NCBI RefSeq assembly: GCF_019127135.1
Contig: NZ_JAHOEA010000026.1
Span: forward strand, 1 to 55,374
DNA: 55,374 bases
DNA from: Segatella copri
Lineage (GTDB): Bacteria > Bacteroidota > Bacteroidia > Bacteroidales > Bacteroidaceae
Direction of reading: 5' to 3'
In this document: one piece after another, positions 8,152 through 15,504 of the stretch
Layout of the letters: each line of letters begins with the position of its first letter
Numbering within the stretch: the stretch's first letter is position 1
The notes under the pieces: generated by a model
Databases searched by the model: none
What the model saw: the letters and a program-made list of their open reading frames with translations, nothing else
Told to the model about the DNA's origin: nothing
Position numbers and translations under genes: made by a program

Positions 8152-9591
8152 ATGGGAGGCATTTTCGGAACTATTTCCAAGAAAAGCTGTGTCGCTGATC
8201 TCTTTTACGGCACAGATTACAACTCACATCTCGGCACACGCCGGGGCGGTTTGGCAACTTACAGTAGTGAGAAGGGCTTCGTGCGCTCTATCCACAATCT
8301 GGAAAGTTCATACTTCAGAACGAAGTTTGAACCTACACTCAACAAGTTTGAAGGAGCTACATCGGGCATCGGCGTGATTAGCGATACAGATGCCCAGCCA
8401 CTCATCATGAACTCTCATCTTGGCCGCTTTGCCATTTGCACTGTAGCTAAGATAGTAAACAAGGATGAACTTACTCAGCTTCTGCTCGAAAAGAACATGC
8501 ACTTTGCAGAGATGTCTTCGGGTAGTACCAATCCTACTGAGTTGGTGGCTCTGCTCATTATTCAGGGTAAAACCTTCAGAGAAGGTATCGAAAACGTTTT
8601 CCATCACATCAAAGGTTCCTGCACCATGATGATCCTTACCGAGGATGGCATTATCTGTGCGCGTGACAGTTGGGGACGTACTCCAATCATCATCGGCAAG
8701 AAGGAAGGTGCTTATGCGGCTTCCAGCGAAACCACCTCGTTCCCTAACCTCGATTATGAAACAGCATATGAGGTAGGACCAGGCGAAATCGTGAAGATTA
8801 CAGCTGATGGCATGGAGCAGATCCGTCCTGCCAACAAAAAGATGCAGGTTTGCTCTTTTCTCTGGGTTTACTACGGATTCCCTACATCTACCTACGAGGG
8901 CAAGAATGTAGAGGAGGCGCGTTTTACCAATGGCTTTAATCTCGCCAAGACCGATGATGTGGAGGTAGACTGCTGTAGCGGAATTCCTGATTCGGGTACA
9001 GGTATGGCGATGGGTTATGCTGCCGGCAAGGGTGTGCCTTACCAGCGCTGTATTGCCAAGTATACTCCTACATGGCCTCGTAGCTTTACTCCTAGCAACC
9101 AGAGCATGCGTTCATTGGTAGCCAAGATGAAGCTGATTCCTAACAAGGCGATGCTGAAGGGCAAGCGAGTATTGTTCTGTGATGACAGTATCGTTCGTGG
9201 TACCCAGCTTCGCGACAACGTGAAGGTGCTTTTCGACCAGGCAGGCTTGAAGGAGTGCCATATGCGTATTGCATGTCCTCCATTGGTATATGGTTGTCCG
9301 TTCATCAACTTCACTTCTTCAAAGAGTGATATGGAGCTGATTACCCGTCGCATCATCGAGAAGTTTGAGGGCGATGCCAACAAGAATCTTGAGAAATACG
9401 CTACCACCGGTTCTCCTGAGTATCAGAAGATGGTAGATGAGATTGCCAGCCAGTTGGGCTTGACTTCCCTGAAGTTCAACACCATCGAGCAGCTGGTAGA
9501 GGCCATCGGTCTTCCAAAGTGCCAGGTATGTACCCATTGTTTCGATGGCAGCAGCGCATATACTCTGAATGAGTTTGCTGATGAAGACTAA
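8152..9591 (+). CDS. PurF-like amidophosphoribosyltransferase homologue lacking the nucleophile Cys
   Basis: A 479-aa protein with the two-domain layout of glutamine PRPP amidotransferase: an N-terminal class II glutaminase fold (HLGTRRGG, SGSTNPTELVALL) and a C-terminal phosphoribosyltransferase with the PRPP loop VLFCDDSIVRGT at 340-351. True PurF begins Met-Cys-Gly and the Cys becomes the catalytic N-terminal nucleophile; here the start reads MGGIFG, so that Cys is Gly. The PRPP site is intact. It may use free ammonia, take ammonia from a partner, or do another PRPP reaction. A C-terminal CQVCTHC cluster could bind metal. Start 8152 is fixed by the promoter at 8081-8112. Confidence 0.85.
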   Translation: MGGIFGTISKKSCVADLFYGTDYNSHLGTRRGGLATYSSEKGFVRSIHNLESSYFRTKFEPTLNKFEGATSGIGVISDTDAQPLIMNSHLGRFAICTVAKIVNKDELTQLLLEKNMHFAEMSSGSTNPTELVALLIIQGKTFREGIENVFHHIKGSCTMMILTEDGIICARDSWGRTPIIIGKKEGAYAASSETTSFPNLDYETAYEVGPGEIVKITADGMEQIRPANKKMQVCSFLWVYYGFPTSTYEGKNVEEARFTNGFNLAKTDDVEVDCCSGIPDSGTGMAMGYAAGKGVPYQRCIAKYTPTWPRSFTPSNQSMRSLVAKMKLIPNKAMLKGKRVLFCDDSIVRGTQLRDNVKVLFDQAGLKECHMRIACPPLVYGCPFINFTSSKSDMELITRRIIEKFEGDANKNLEKYATTGSPEYQKMVDEIASQLGLTSLKFNTIEQLVEAIGLPKCQVCTHCFDGSSAYTLNEFADED

Positions 9592-9624
9592 TTCATCTTT
9601 TTGCGAGATAAATAAATATGTAAG

Positions 9625-9663
9625 TGGCGAAATGAGTAGGCTGACAGTCTGCTGGTTTCGCCA
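9625..9663 (+). terminator. Hairpin after the PurF-like gene, likely terminator
   Basis: TGGCGAAA and TTTCGCCA form an 8-bp stem around a 23-base loop, followed by a weakly T-rich stretch (TTCTTCGTTTG). Confidence 0.5.
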
Positions 9664-9734
9664 TTCTTCGTTTGTTCTCTTCTGGATAAGCAAATACTTT
9701 GTGATACATTTTTGTGTTAAAATATCGAATATTC

Positions 9735-9765
9735 TTTGAATTATCAGATAATTACCGTATTTTTG
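9735..9765 (+). promoter_or_regulatory. Promoter of the DUF3791-DUF3990 operon
   Basis: TTTG at 9735-9738 and TATTTTTG at 9758-9765 with a 19-base spacer is a near-perfect Bacteroidota promoter. The transcript would start near 9772. Confidence 0.8.
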
Positions 9766-9786
9766 CAGAAAGGTTTTAAAATAGAG

Positions 9787-9846
9787 ATGATTATGAAACT
9801 ATCAGATTATAGCAATATAAAATCAACTATGTGTGGCTGAGCCACA
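9787..9846 (+). promoter_or_regulatory. 5' leader with a 17-aa ORF and a 15-bp palindrome
   Basis: A short frame ATG 9787 to TGA 9838-9840 (17 aa) ends inside the palindrome TGTGGCT-G-AGCCACA at 9832-9846. The Shine-Dalgarno-like AGGAG of the next gene follows at 9850-9854. The palindrome could be an operator for the antitoxin or a hairpin that controls ribosome access. The short ORF may be chance. Confidence 0.45.
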
Positions 9847-9861
9847 GAAAGGAGAATAATA

Positions 9862-10077
9862 ATGAATAAAGAAAAACAAGGCAAGGCTGTATTTGTGTCA
9901 TTCTGCATAGAACAATATGCTAAGGCAAAGAATATGTCTACAGAAGATGTAGTGAATTTGTTTGAACAGTATGGCATAGCTGAGCATTTCTGTGAATTCT
10001 ATGAAGTGCTTCATACACAAGGTGGTCAGTGGCTGATAGAAGAAATTGACAAAATGATAAACGAAAGAAGAAAATGA
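9862..10077 (+). CDS. DUF3791 family protein, putative antitoxin component
   Basis: A 71-aa protein, helix-rich, with FVSFCIEQYAKAKNMS near the N-terminus and a second helix pair ending in WLIEEIDKMI. This pattern matches DUF3791, a Bacteroidota/Firmicutes family nearly always found directly before a DUF3990 gene. A clear AGGAG lies 8 bases before the ATG. Its stop overlaps the start of the next gene by four bases (ATGA), implying translational coupling. By gene-neighbour logic it is the likely antitoxin or partner of DUF3990; this is inferred. Confidence 0.75.
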   Translation: MNKEKQGKAVFVSFCIEQYAKAKNMSTEDVVNLFEQYGIAEHFCEFYEVLHTQGGQWLIEEIDKMINERRK

Positions 10078-10562
10078 GCATAATTTATCATGGAAGTATT
10101 GAGGAAGTTAGAAATCCGGAAATACGTCAACCTAACCGTTCTCTTGACTATGGGTTCGGTTTCTATACAACTACTTCTTACGAACAGGCAAAGAAATGGG
10201 TAGAGAGAAGAATGAAAGATAAGGGAGTAGCTGTCGGATACATAAATATCTACGAGTTGGATGATAACGCTCTAAAGAATATGAAATCACTCTTCTTCGA
10301 AAAAACAACAGAAGAATGGGTGAATTTTGTTATGAGGAATCGTACAGATAGACAATTTATCCACGACTATGATGTTGTGTATGGGCCTGTAGCAAACGAT
10401 AGCGTTTACACCCAATTCGCACTCTATGAAGGCGGCATCATCAGTTTGCCTACTCTCATTAAAGAGTTGAAAACTTATAAATTAGTTGACCAGTATCTTT
10501 TCCATACAGAGAAGTCACTGCTTGCCATTAAATTTGTTGAATCAGAAATCATACAGTTATGA
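10074..10562 (+). CDS. DUF3990 family protein, putative ADP-ribosyltransferase-like toxin
   Basis: A 162-aa protein of the DUF3990 family. The start IYHGSIEEV, the block LDYGFGFYTTTS followed by QAKKW, and a C-terminal TEKSLLAIKFVES recall the three active-site elements (His, Tyr, and an acidic or Gln residue) of ADP-ribosyltransferase folds; DUF3990 has been linked to that fold. The toxin role is inferred from this and from the tight operon with two small proteins (4-base overlaps on both sides). No signal peptide is present, so it would act in the cytoplasm. The NAD-binding function is not proven by sequence alone. Confidence 0.7.
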   Translation: MSIIYHGSIEEVRNPEIRQPNRSLDYGFGFYTTTSYEQAKKWVERRMKDKGVAVGYINIYELDDNALKNMKSLFFEKTTEEWVNFVMRNRTDRQFIHDYDVVYGPVANDSVYTQFALYEGGIISLPTLIKELKTYKLVDQYLFHTEKSLLAIKFVESEIIQL

Positions 10563-10777
10563 GTGCAAAAATAACACAAGACAATCTTTATATGTTGTTG
10601 CCATTGAAGATTGGATGGCTTGCTCCTTGGCTCTCGCAAGACAAGGGTATAAGTCTTACAGATGCCATCAATCGTATATATCATTCACAACTATATAAAA
10701 AGCTGTCTACAGAAAGTACCAAATATTGGCATTTAGGTCCTGTGGACTTGTATAATGAACTGAAGGAAGAACTATAA
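10559..10777 (+). CDS. Small third gene of the DUF3791-DUF3990 cassette
   Basis: A 72-aa protein whose ATG overlaps the DUF3990 stop (ATGA). It has an LLPLKIGWLAPWL helix, a segment GISLTDAINRIYHS and the C-terminal KYWHLGPVDLYNEL. This layout is seen in the third gene of many DUF3791-DUF3990 loci. The WHLGP motif is distinctive, but no biochemical role is known to me. It could be a second antitoxin or a regulator. A strong terminator follows directly, so the cassette is a closed three-gene operon. Confidence 0.7.
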   Translation: MSAKITQDNLYMLLPLKIGWLAPWLSQDKGISLTDAINRIYHSQLYKKLSTESTKYWHLGPVDLYNELKEEL

Positions 10778-10781
10778 GAAG

Positions 10782-10824
10782 ATAGGTCTAGCGACCCCGC
10801 AAAGCACGGTGTTGCTAGACCTAT
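10782..10824 (+). terminator. Terminator of the DUF3990 cassette
   Basis: ATAGGTCTAGC and GCTAGACCTAT form an 11-bp perfect stem with a 21-base loop, followed by TTTTTAT. The convergent lipoprotein gene ends just beyond it and may also use the hairpin. Confidence 0.88.
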
Positions 10825-10831
10825 TTTTATA

Positions 10832-12742
10832 TTATTTCTCGGCAAAATCTTCTTTTGCATAAATCTTGTTACAATCGATGTTGGAGATATCCCACTGGAG
10901 AGACAATTCCTGATTGTACTTCTTGTATTTATAGGTTTTGCCATTTACTGTGGTAAACTCAACCTCGTAATTATCTGCTATTCTCAATGGTGGAGTTGTA
11001 ATGCTGGAACCATTCTGCAGGGTAGATTTATAGCTCCAGATAGCTTTCTGTTCTCCCTTCTTGTAAATCTCAACGTGTGAGATGGCAACTTTGTCGTTCA
11101 GATTGTTTGTGAACTGAAGCGGTGCATAGCGATCTCGTGTGAAAGGATGCAGGTCGAAGATGTGATTAACATTTCCTATGTCTGTAAAGGTAAGTGTATG
11201 AAGATCTGCTCCGGTTGAGATAAAACTCATGGCACCATAGGTTGGCCTAGCGATAAACCTGATGGCTATAGGCGATTCATCCGAATTGTCTGCCATTTTA
11301 GGCATATACCATGCCCATGCAGCATTCACTTCGGCAGTAGCTTTATATATGTTGGAATTTCCTTCCTCAAATCCATTCTTACTTTTCCATCTGAAATATG
11401 GCAGGTTCTTGAATACCAGCTCATAGGCTGCAATGTTCTTCCTCTGCGTATTCTTGATGTCCATGTCGTTAATGGTATAGGTCTTGGAGTGAGTCCATGA
11501 CCATCCAGCCTTCATGGTGTATTTTGCTTCAGCATATGGGATGTCTCCCTTGGCTCCTGCTGCTACGGATAGCCCAGCTTCTACACCATGAGTATGAGAA
11601 GAGGTATAGGTAACCTGGTTAATCGTTGTTTGTGGACTAGGTGTTCCGCTCGCTGTAAAAAATATATTGTCTGTACCCAATTCCGTATATACCTTTTTGC
11701 CATTCTTTGTCTCACATTTCAACGGGATACATTCCATGGCGAATGCTTTGCCGTAGAAACCGCAAATACGTACATATGTACCTCCGTGTCTGTTCGACCA
11801 TCTACCCTTGTACATGTCATTATTGCTTACGCTTGACGACATGTTCACTATATAGTAATCGCCCGAACCTGCCTGGCCCTCATAGCAATGAACCTGATAG
11901 ATGTCAAACGAAACATTGATGGCTCCGCTGCCTTCGATATAATCCCGTTTCGACAATGCCAGATGGCGAACTTCCTTTTTGTCATTATAAGTAAAAGTCT
12001 TACCATAATGGTACTGGGTAAAATCCTTGCTGAGGTCATCATCCCCATTTGAATTTTCTACTTTCTTTTCTTCGTATTTGTTCATATCTGCTACCCATCC
12101 GTTCAGATAGGTATAGATGTCGTTGTCCCCAAGTTCCGGGTCTACAGCATCCAGGTCGGCCATCTCATCACCGGAGCCGTCATTATTCTGGTCTTCTTCC
12201 TGCAGTTCTGGCTGATTCCATTCCACGTCATCAAACAGATTGGTATATGATTGGGTTTCAGCCGCTTCCTGGCTATTGTCAACGAATACCTCGTCCAGGT
12301 TAGGTTCATATACCTTGTAGCTATACCCCTGACCGTCCGTAGCCGATAGCAGAATATCATCAGAAGGCTGGTAGGTTGCTACAATTCCGCCCTGCTCCAT
12401 AACTTGCTCAGCTTCCTTCTGGTATTTTTCCCCAGCAGGGATAATCAGCAGGTCGGTTGATTCCGAAACCGTGGCTTGTCTGTTAGGGAAGAGGAGTTCA
12501 CAGGCTTTCGTCATTTCAGCCTTTTCGCCCAATCCCAGCATTACAGTATTGCCCTTATATTGAACTCCAGTTATAGCGCTGTTGAAATGGGTTTCTTCAT
12601 CTGATGGTGGAAAGTTTTCCGCAGAAGACGTTTTGTCATCATCCGAACAGCCTGTAAACATAGTCAGCGAAGCTATGAGAAGCATCACCAAGTAAGTAGC
12701 CTTGTTTAAAAATAATGTTACTTTTTTCATAATCTTGTCCAT
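10832..12742 (-). CDS. Surface lipoprotein with leukocidin-like pore-forming domain (putative)
   Basis: A 636-aa lipoprotein: signal peptide to FTGC with Cys32, followed by SDDD, an acidic signal that in Bacteroidota sends lipoproteins to the cell surface. Residues about 190-210 are an acidic linker. The C-terminal half reads like the leukocidin/alpha-hemolysin family: alternating beta strands, an amphipathic Gly/Ala/Ser/Thr-rich hairpin around residues 375-425 (HTHGVEAGLSV, YTMKAGWSWTHS), then AAYELVFKNLPYF and a final QLSLQWD-type strand recalling the leukocidin C-terminus. It may be a membrane-attacking toxin or a barrel-like adhesin. It lies 15 bases after the hydrolase gene, so the two are co-transcribed. 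The family assignment is by eye. Confidence 0.5.
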   Translation of the reverse strand: MDKIMKKVTLFLNKATYLVMLLIASLTMFTGCSDDDKTSSAENFPPSDEETHFNSAITGVQYKGNTVMLGLGEKAEMTKACELLFPNRQATVSESTDLLIIPAGEKYQKEAEQVMEQGGIVATYQPSDDILLSATDGQGYSYKVYEPNLDEVFVDNSQEAAETQSYTNLFDDVEWNQPELQEEDQNNDGSGDEMADLDAVDPELGDNDIYTYLNGWVADMNKYEEKKVENSNGDDDLSKDFTQYHYGKTFTYNDKKEVRHLALSKRDYIEGSGAINVSFDIYQVHCYEGQAGSGDYYIVNMSSSVSNNDMYKGRWSNRHGGTYVRICGFYGKAFAMECIPLKCETKNGKKVYTELGTDNIFFTASGTPSPQTTINQVTYTSSHTHGVEAGLSVAAGAKGDIPYAEAKYTMKAGWSWTHSKTYTINDMDIKNTQRKNIAAYELVFKNLPYFRWKSKNGFEEGNSNIYKATAEVNAAWAWYMPKMADNSDESPIAIRFIARPTYGAMSFISTGADLHTLTFTDIGNVNHIFDLHPFTRDRYAPLQFTNNLNDKVAISHVEIYKKGEQKAIWSYKSTLQNGSSITTPPLRIADNYEVEFTTVNGKTYKYKKYNQELSLQWDISNIDCNKIYAKEDFAEK

Positions 12743-12757
12743 TTACCAGTTAATGTG

Positions 12758-14065
12758 TTATTTTGCATAGAACGTAAACTTGTTCTTGTAATCTCTGTTC
12801 ACGCAGACGGTTGCCTTGCGCTGGGAGAGATTGTATACCACCGACCACTGGGTATGGCTCGTTGGATTGCCTGGAGTTTCTGCCTGACTCACACCATTGA
12901 GCAGATTCATGGCTCCTTCCTCTGACAACTGGTTACTGTTCTGCTTGATGACAAATTCCATCATGTCGTAGCGGGTCTTGCCGTGGTTCGAGAGTTTCGG
13001 ACCTTTATCTGAACATGCCATGGTTTCAGATACATAGAAGTTGCTGGCATAGCGCTTTTCTATCACCTCGCGGGTGTTTGGCAATACGTCAGGATATTTG
13101 AAATGAGTCTTTCCGTCCTCTCCCGTATATTCATCGTCGATGTAAATCTTGCTTTGGTGATCCTTGTCATATACGAATTCTACGATGGCATAACGGCCCG
13201 TGGCATCTGCCATGTAGAAATGATAGTTGCCGTCATTATCCGGTATCCAGAGGTCATATCCGTCCAGAATCTTGAGAGCTTCATCTACAGTTCTTGCATG
13301 ATCCAGCATCATGCGTAAGGCCAGGGTTGTAGTCAGTTTCTTGCCCGTGCTTGCCTGCTGGGTTGGCTTGCCGTCGAGATGGAGTACGGATACGGCAAAG
13401 CCGGCCTCGTTCATGCCGTCCATCAGAAGATATGGAAATGCCATGATATAGGACAGGTCTTGTGTCTTATGTTTCTCAAACTGTTCCTTGTTATATAGGA
13501 TGTAATGCCAGAGATCCTGCCGGTAACCTATCCAGTAGGCATCTACCATACTGATGGATTTCAGTCCACCTTCTGGAGCCGTGCGAACCAGGGCTGCTGC
13601 AATCGGTTCATTATCGTGAGAGTAGTCAAAGTTGCGCCCCATCAGATAATCACCAGTATCTGGTGTCGTAACAGCAAAGGCACTGCAGCCGGCATCCAGC
13701 TTGACTCTTGCCTTGAGCCAGGATGGTGTTTTGTCGCAGAGGGTTTTCAATACGGCACCAATCAGTTGGGTGTTGTCGGTAAGATTATAGCCTGATATGG
13801 TAGAGAGTTTGTAATCCTCCGTATAGTCAAGATAGAAGAATCTTCCGTCTTTCAAGTCCTGGATAGACCGGACCATCTCCAGTTTCTTGGCATCGGTCAA
13901 CAGACTGGCTGGTACGTCCTGATAGTGTGCCTTATTGTTTACTTCTGGGCTGTCATCATCGCTGCATGAAGATAGCAGAAACATACAGAATGTGATGCTG
14001 AAACTTAAGCATAAAAACAGAAACCATTGTATGTGCTTACTGTTGAAAGTGATATTCTTTTTCAT
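12758..14065 (-). CDS. Surface lipoprotein, linear amide C-N hydrolase (choloylglycine hydrolase / acyltransferase-like Ntn enzyme)
   Basis: A 435-aa protein with a lipobox LLSSC (Cys34) followed by the surface-export signal SDDD. The catalytic domain starts with DAGCSAFAV; Cys127 is the expected N-terminal nucleophile after autocleavage, as in the NTN families of bile-salt hydrolase, penicillin V acylase and isopenicillin N acyltransferase. MGRNFDY follows, with the conserved Arg and Asp of that family, and a later GMNEAGFAV matches the usual MNE/GL block. Substrate (bile salt, N-acyl amino acid or other amide) cannot be decided. It heads a two-gene operon with the pore-former-like lipoprotein. 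Confidence 0.8.
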   Translation of the reverse strand: MKKNITFNSKHIQWFLFLCLSFSITFCMFLLSSCSDDDSPEVNNKAHYQDVPASLLTDAKKLEMVRSIQDLKDGRFFYLDYTEDYKLSTISGYNLTDNTQLIGAVLKTLCDKTPSWLKARVKLDAGCSAFAVTTPDTGDYLMGRNFDYSHDNEPIAAALVRTAPEGGLKSISMVDAYWIGYRQDLWHYILYNKEQFEKHKTQDLSYIMAFPYLLMDGMNEAGFAVSVLHLDGKPTQQASTGKKLTTTLALRMMLDHARTVDEALKILDGYDLWIPDNDGNYHFYMADATGRYAIVEFVYDKDHQSKIYIDDEYTGEDGKTHFKYPDVLPNTREVIEKRYASNFYVSETMACSDKGPKLSNHGKTRYDMMEFVIKQNSNQLSEEGAMNLLNGVSQAETPGNPTSHTQWSVVYNLSQRKATVCVNRDYKNKFTFYAK

Positions 14066-14112
14066 ACGTAATTAGTATTAAATGATTGATAAATGATTTG
14101 AATTTTCAAATG

Positions 14113-14120
14113 CAAAAGTA
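14113..14120 (-). promoter_or_regulatory. -7 element (TACTTTTG) of the lipoprotein operon
   Basis: The minus strand reads TACTTTTG about 48 bases before the hydrolase start. The -33 region is poor, which may mean activator dependence. Confidence 0.5.
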
Positions 14121-14226
14121 ATGGAAAACCACTCTCGGTAGGGAGAAAAGTACACTGAAAAATGCTGATTTTTCTGGAATTATAAAAAAATATCCCTCAA
14201 AATACATCAAAACCAATCTTTTTTAT

Positions 14227-14290
14227 TATTTTTGCAAGAAGAAAAAGCGATTCGTCTGTCTGTGCAAAATGATTCGTCAGTCAGGGCAAA
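14227..14290 (+). promoter_or_regulatory. -7 element and 22-bp-spaced direct repeats before the LuxR-type gene
   Basis: TATTTTTG at 14227-14234 fits a -7 box. Just after it, GATTCGTCTGTCTGTGCAAA (14249-14268) is repeated as GATTCGTCAGTCAGGGCAAA (14271-14290), 22 bases apart, with a weaker third echo near 14297. Two helical turns between copies suits binding of a regulator on one DNA face. Confidence 0.45.
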
Positions 14291-14331
14291 CCTGCCTCAT
14301 CTGTCAATACGAAATAATTTATCTATCCATT

Positions 14332-15351
14332 ATGAATATGAAAGAAAAGAACGCAAAGATATCTAAGATACATCAGTTAGGGTTCTCTTTCCTGAAGAGA
14401 GAATCTAATTACTTGGACCGCCAACGTCAAGCTATCCTTGTGTGTTTCTCCGTGATGCTCTCTTTGGGCATCCTGTCAAATATCCTGGGCTTTTCTGGAG
14501 CCTTTGATCCGTTTTTTACCGTGTCTAACATCGTTTTTCTGATAGTCGTGTTATCCTCCTTCACGGCTTATCTCTTCGGGAAAATCCCAATGGTGAGGGC
14601 AATCGTTTGTATCGCTATCGCCACCCAGTGTTTTATCGGAGCTGATATCCTCTACAGTGCCTTTATGCCTACGCTGAAAGATAACAGAATGGTGATTCTC
14701 ATCAATATGCTTATCCTTTCAGGCAACATGTTTTTCTCGCTGGCGGCTTATCAGGCGCGTCTCACACGCTGGCTGGTGGGAATAGCTTTTGGGGTTTATA
14801 TATTGAGTGTGATTGTAACGGGGGATGAATCGCTCATGGATTATTTCTTCATGATGATGCTCATATTGCTTTTTATCAGCGTGCTGAGTCTGGCTGTTGC
14901 CAGAAACGGTGAGTATCTTGTCAATGCGAACAGAACGTTGCAGCGTGATGAGGAAGAACTGCTCCAGGTGCTGAAGATAAACAAAAAGCAGATTAAGGCA
15001 TACGTGGCTCTGGCGAAGGAAAGGCATGATGTTAAACTTACCGCGCATTTGCTGGATCTTCTGGGTGAGGCTTCGCAGAAGAATGTCATAGACAATGTGA
15101 TGCAATATCTCCAGACCCGCGAATTGAGCAAACAGAACATTGAACGCGTCTTTCCCGAGTTGAGTGCCTCTGAACAGGAAATCTGTTACCTTATCCTGCA
15201 GAACAGAAAGCTGAGTGAGATTTGCACGCTGCTCAACAAGTCGGAATCGAACATCACTACCCAGCGGGCCAACATCAGAAAGAAGTTGGGAATGGGCTCT
15301 GCTGATAACCTGAAGAAGGTTCTGGAGAAGCGCATAGCTGAAAGTCAGTAG
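14332..15351 (+). CDS. Membrane-anchored LuxR-type transcriptional regulator
   Basis: About 339 aa from the ATG at 14332; an upstream ATG at 14269 would add 21 residues that resemble nothing and would place the direct repeats inside the gene. The first half has six hydrophobic segments, then a coiled-coil-like stretch (RTLQRDEEELLQVLKINKKQ). The C-terminus is a LuxR/GerE helix-turn-helix: LSASEQEICYLILQ, then SESNITTQRANIRKKLGM. Such proteins in Bacteroidota probably sense an envelope signal and bind DNA through the cytoplasmic tail. It lies between the divergent lipoprotein operon and the efflux operon and could control either. Confidence 0.8.
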   Translation: MNMKEKNAKISKIHQLGFSFLKRESNYLDRQRQAILVCFSVMLSLGILSNILGFSGAFDPFFTVSNIVFLIVVLSSFTAYLFGKIPMVRAIVCIAIATQCFIGADILYSAFMPTLKDNRMVILINMLILSGNMFFSLAAYQARLTRWLVGIAFGVYILSVIVTGDESLMDYFFMMMLILLFISVLSLAVARNGEYLVNANRTLQRDEEELLQVLKINKKQIKAYVALAKERHDVKLTAHLLDLLGEASQKNVIDNVMQYLQTRELSKQNIERVFPELSASEQEICYLILQNRKLSEICTLLNKSESNITTQRANIRKKLGMGSADNLKKVLEKRIAESQ

Positions 15352-15447
15352 GCCGATGAGGCTGATACTGAACCATATCCTGTTATTTTCGGAAATTTTG
15401 AACATATTGTGATAAGATGTGAATAGTCATTTATCACCGAAAAGCCG

Positions 15448-15455
15448 TACCTTTG
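15448..15455 (+). promoter_or_regulatory. -7 element (TACCTTTG) of the efflux operon
   Basis: TACCTTTG followed by CACC is a typical -7 box 50 bases before the TolC-like start. No good -33 motif is visible. Confidence 0.55.
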
Positions 15456-15504
15456 CACCCAGATAATGAATGAAACGTAAATCAATAGAAATCATTAAGA
15501 AGAA

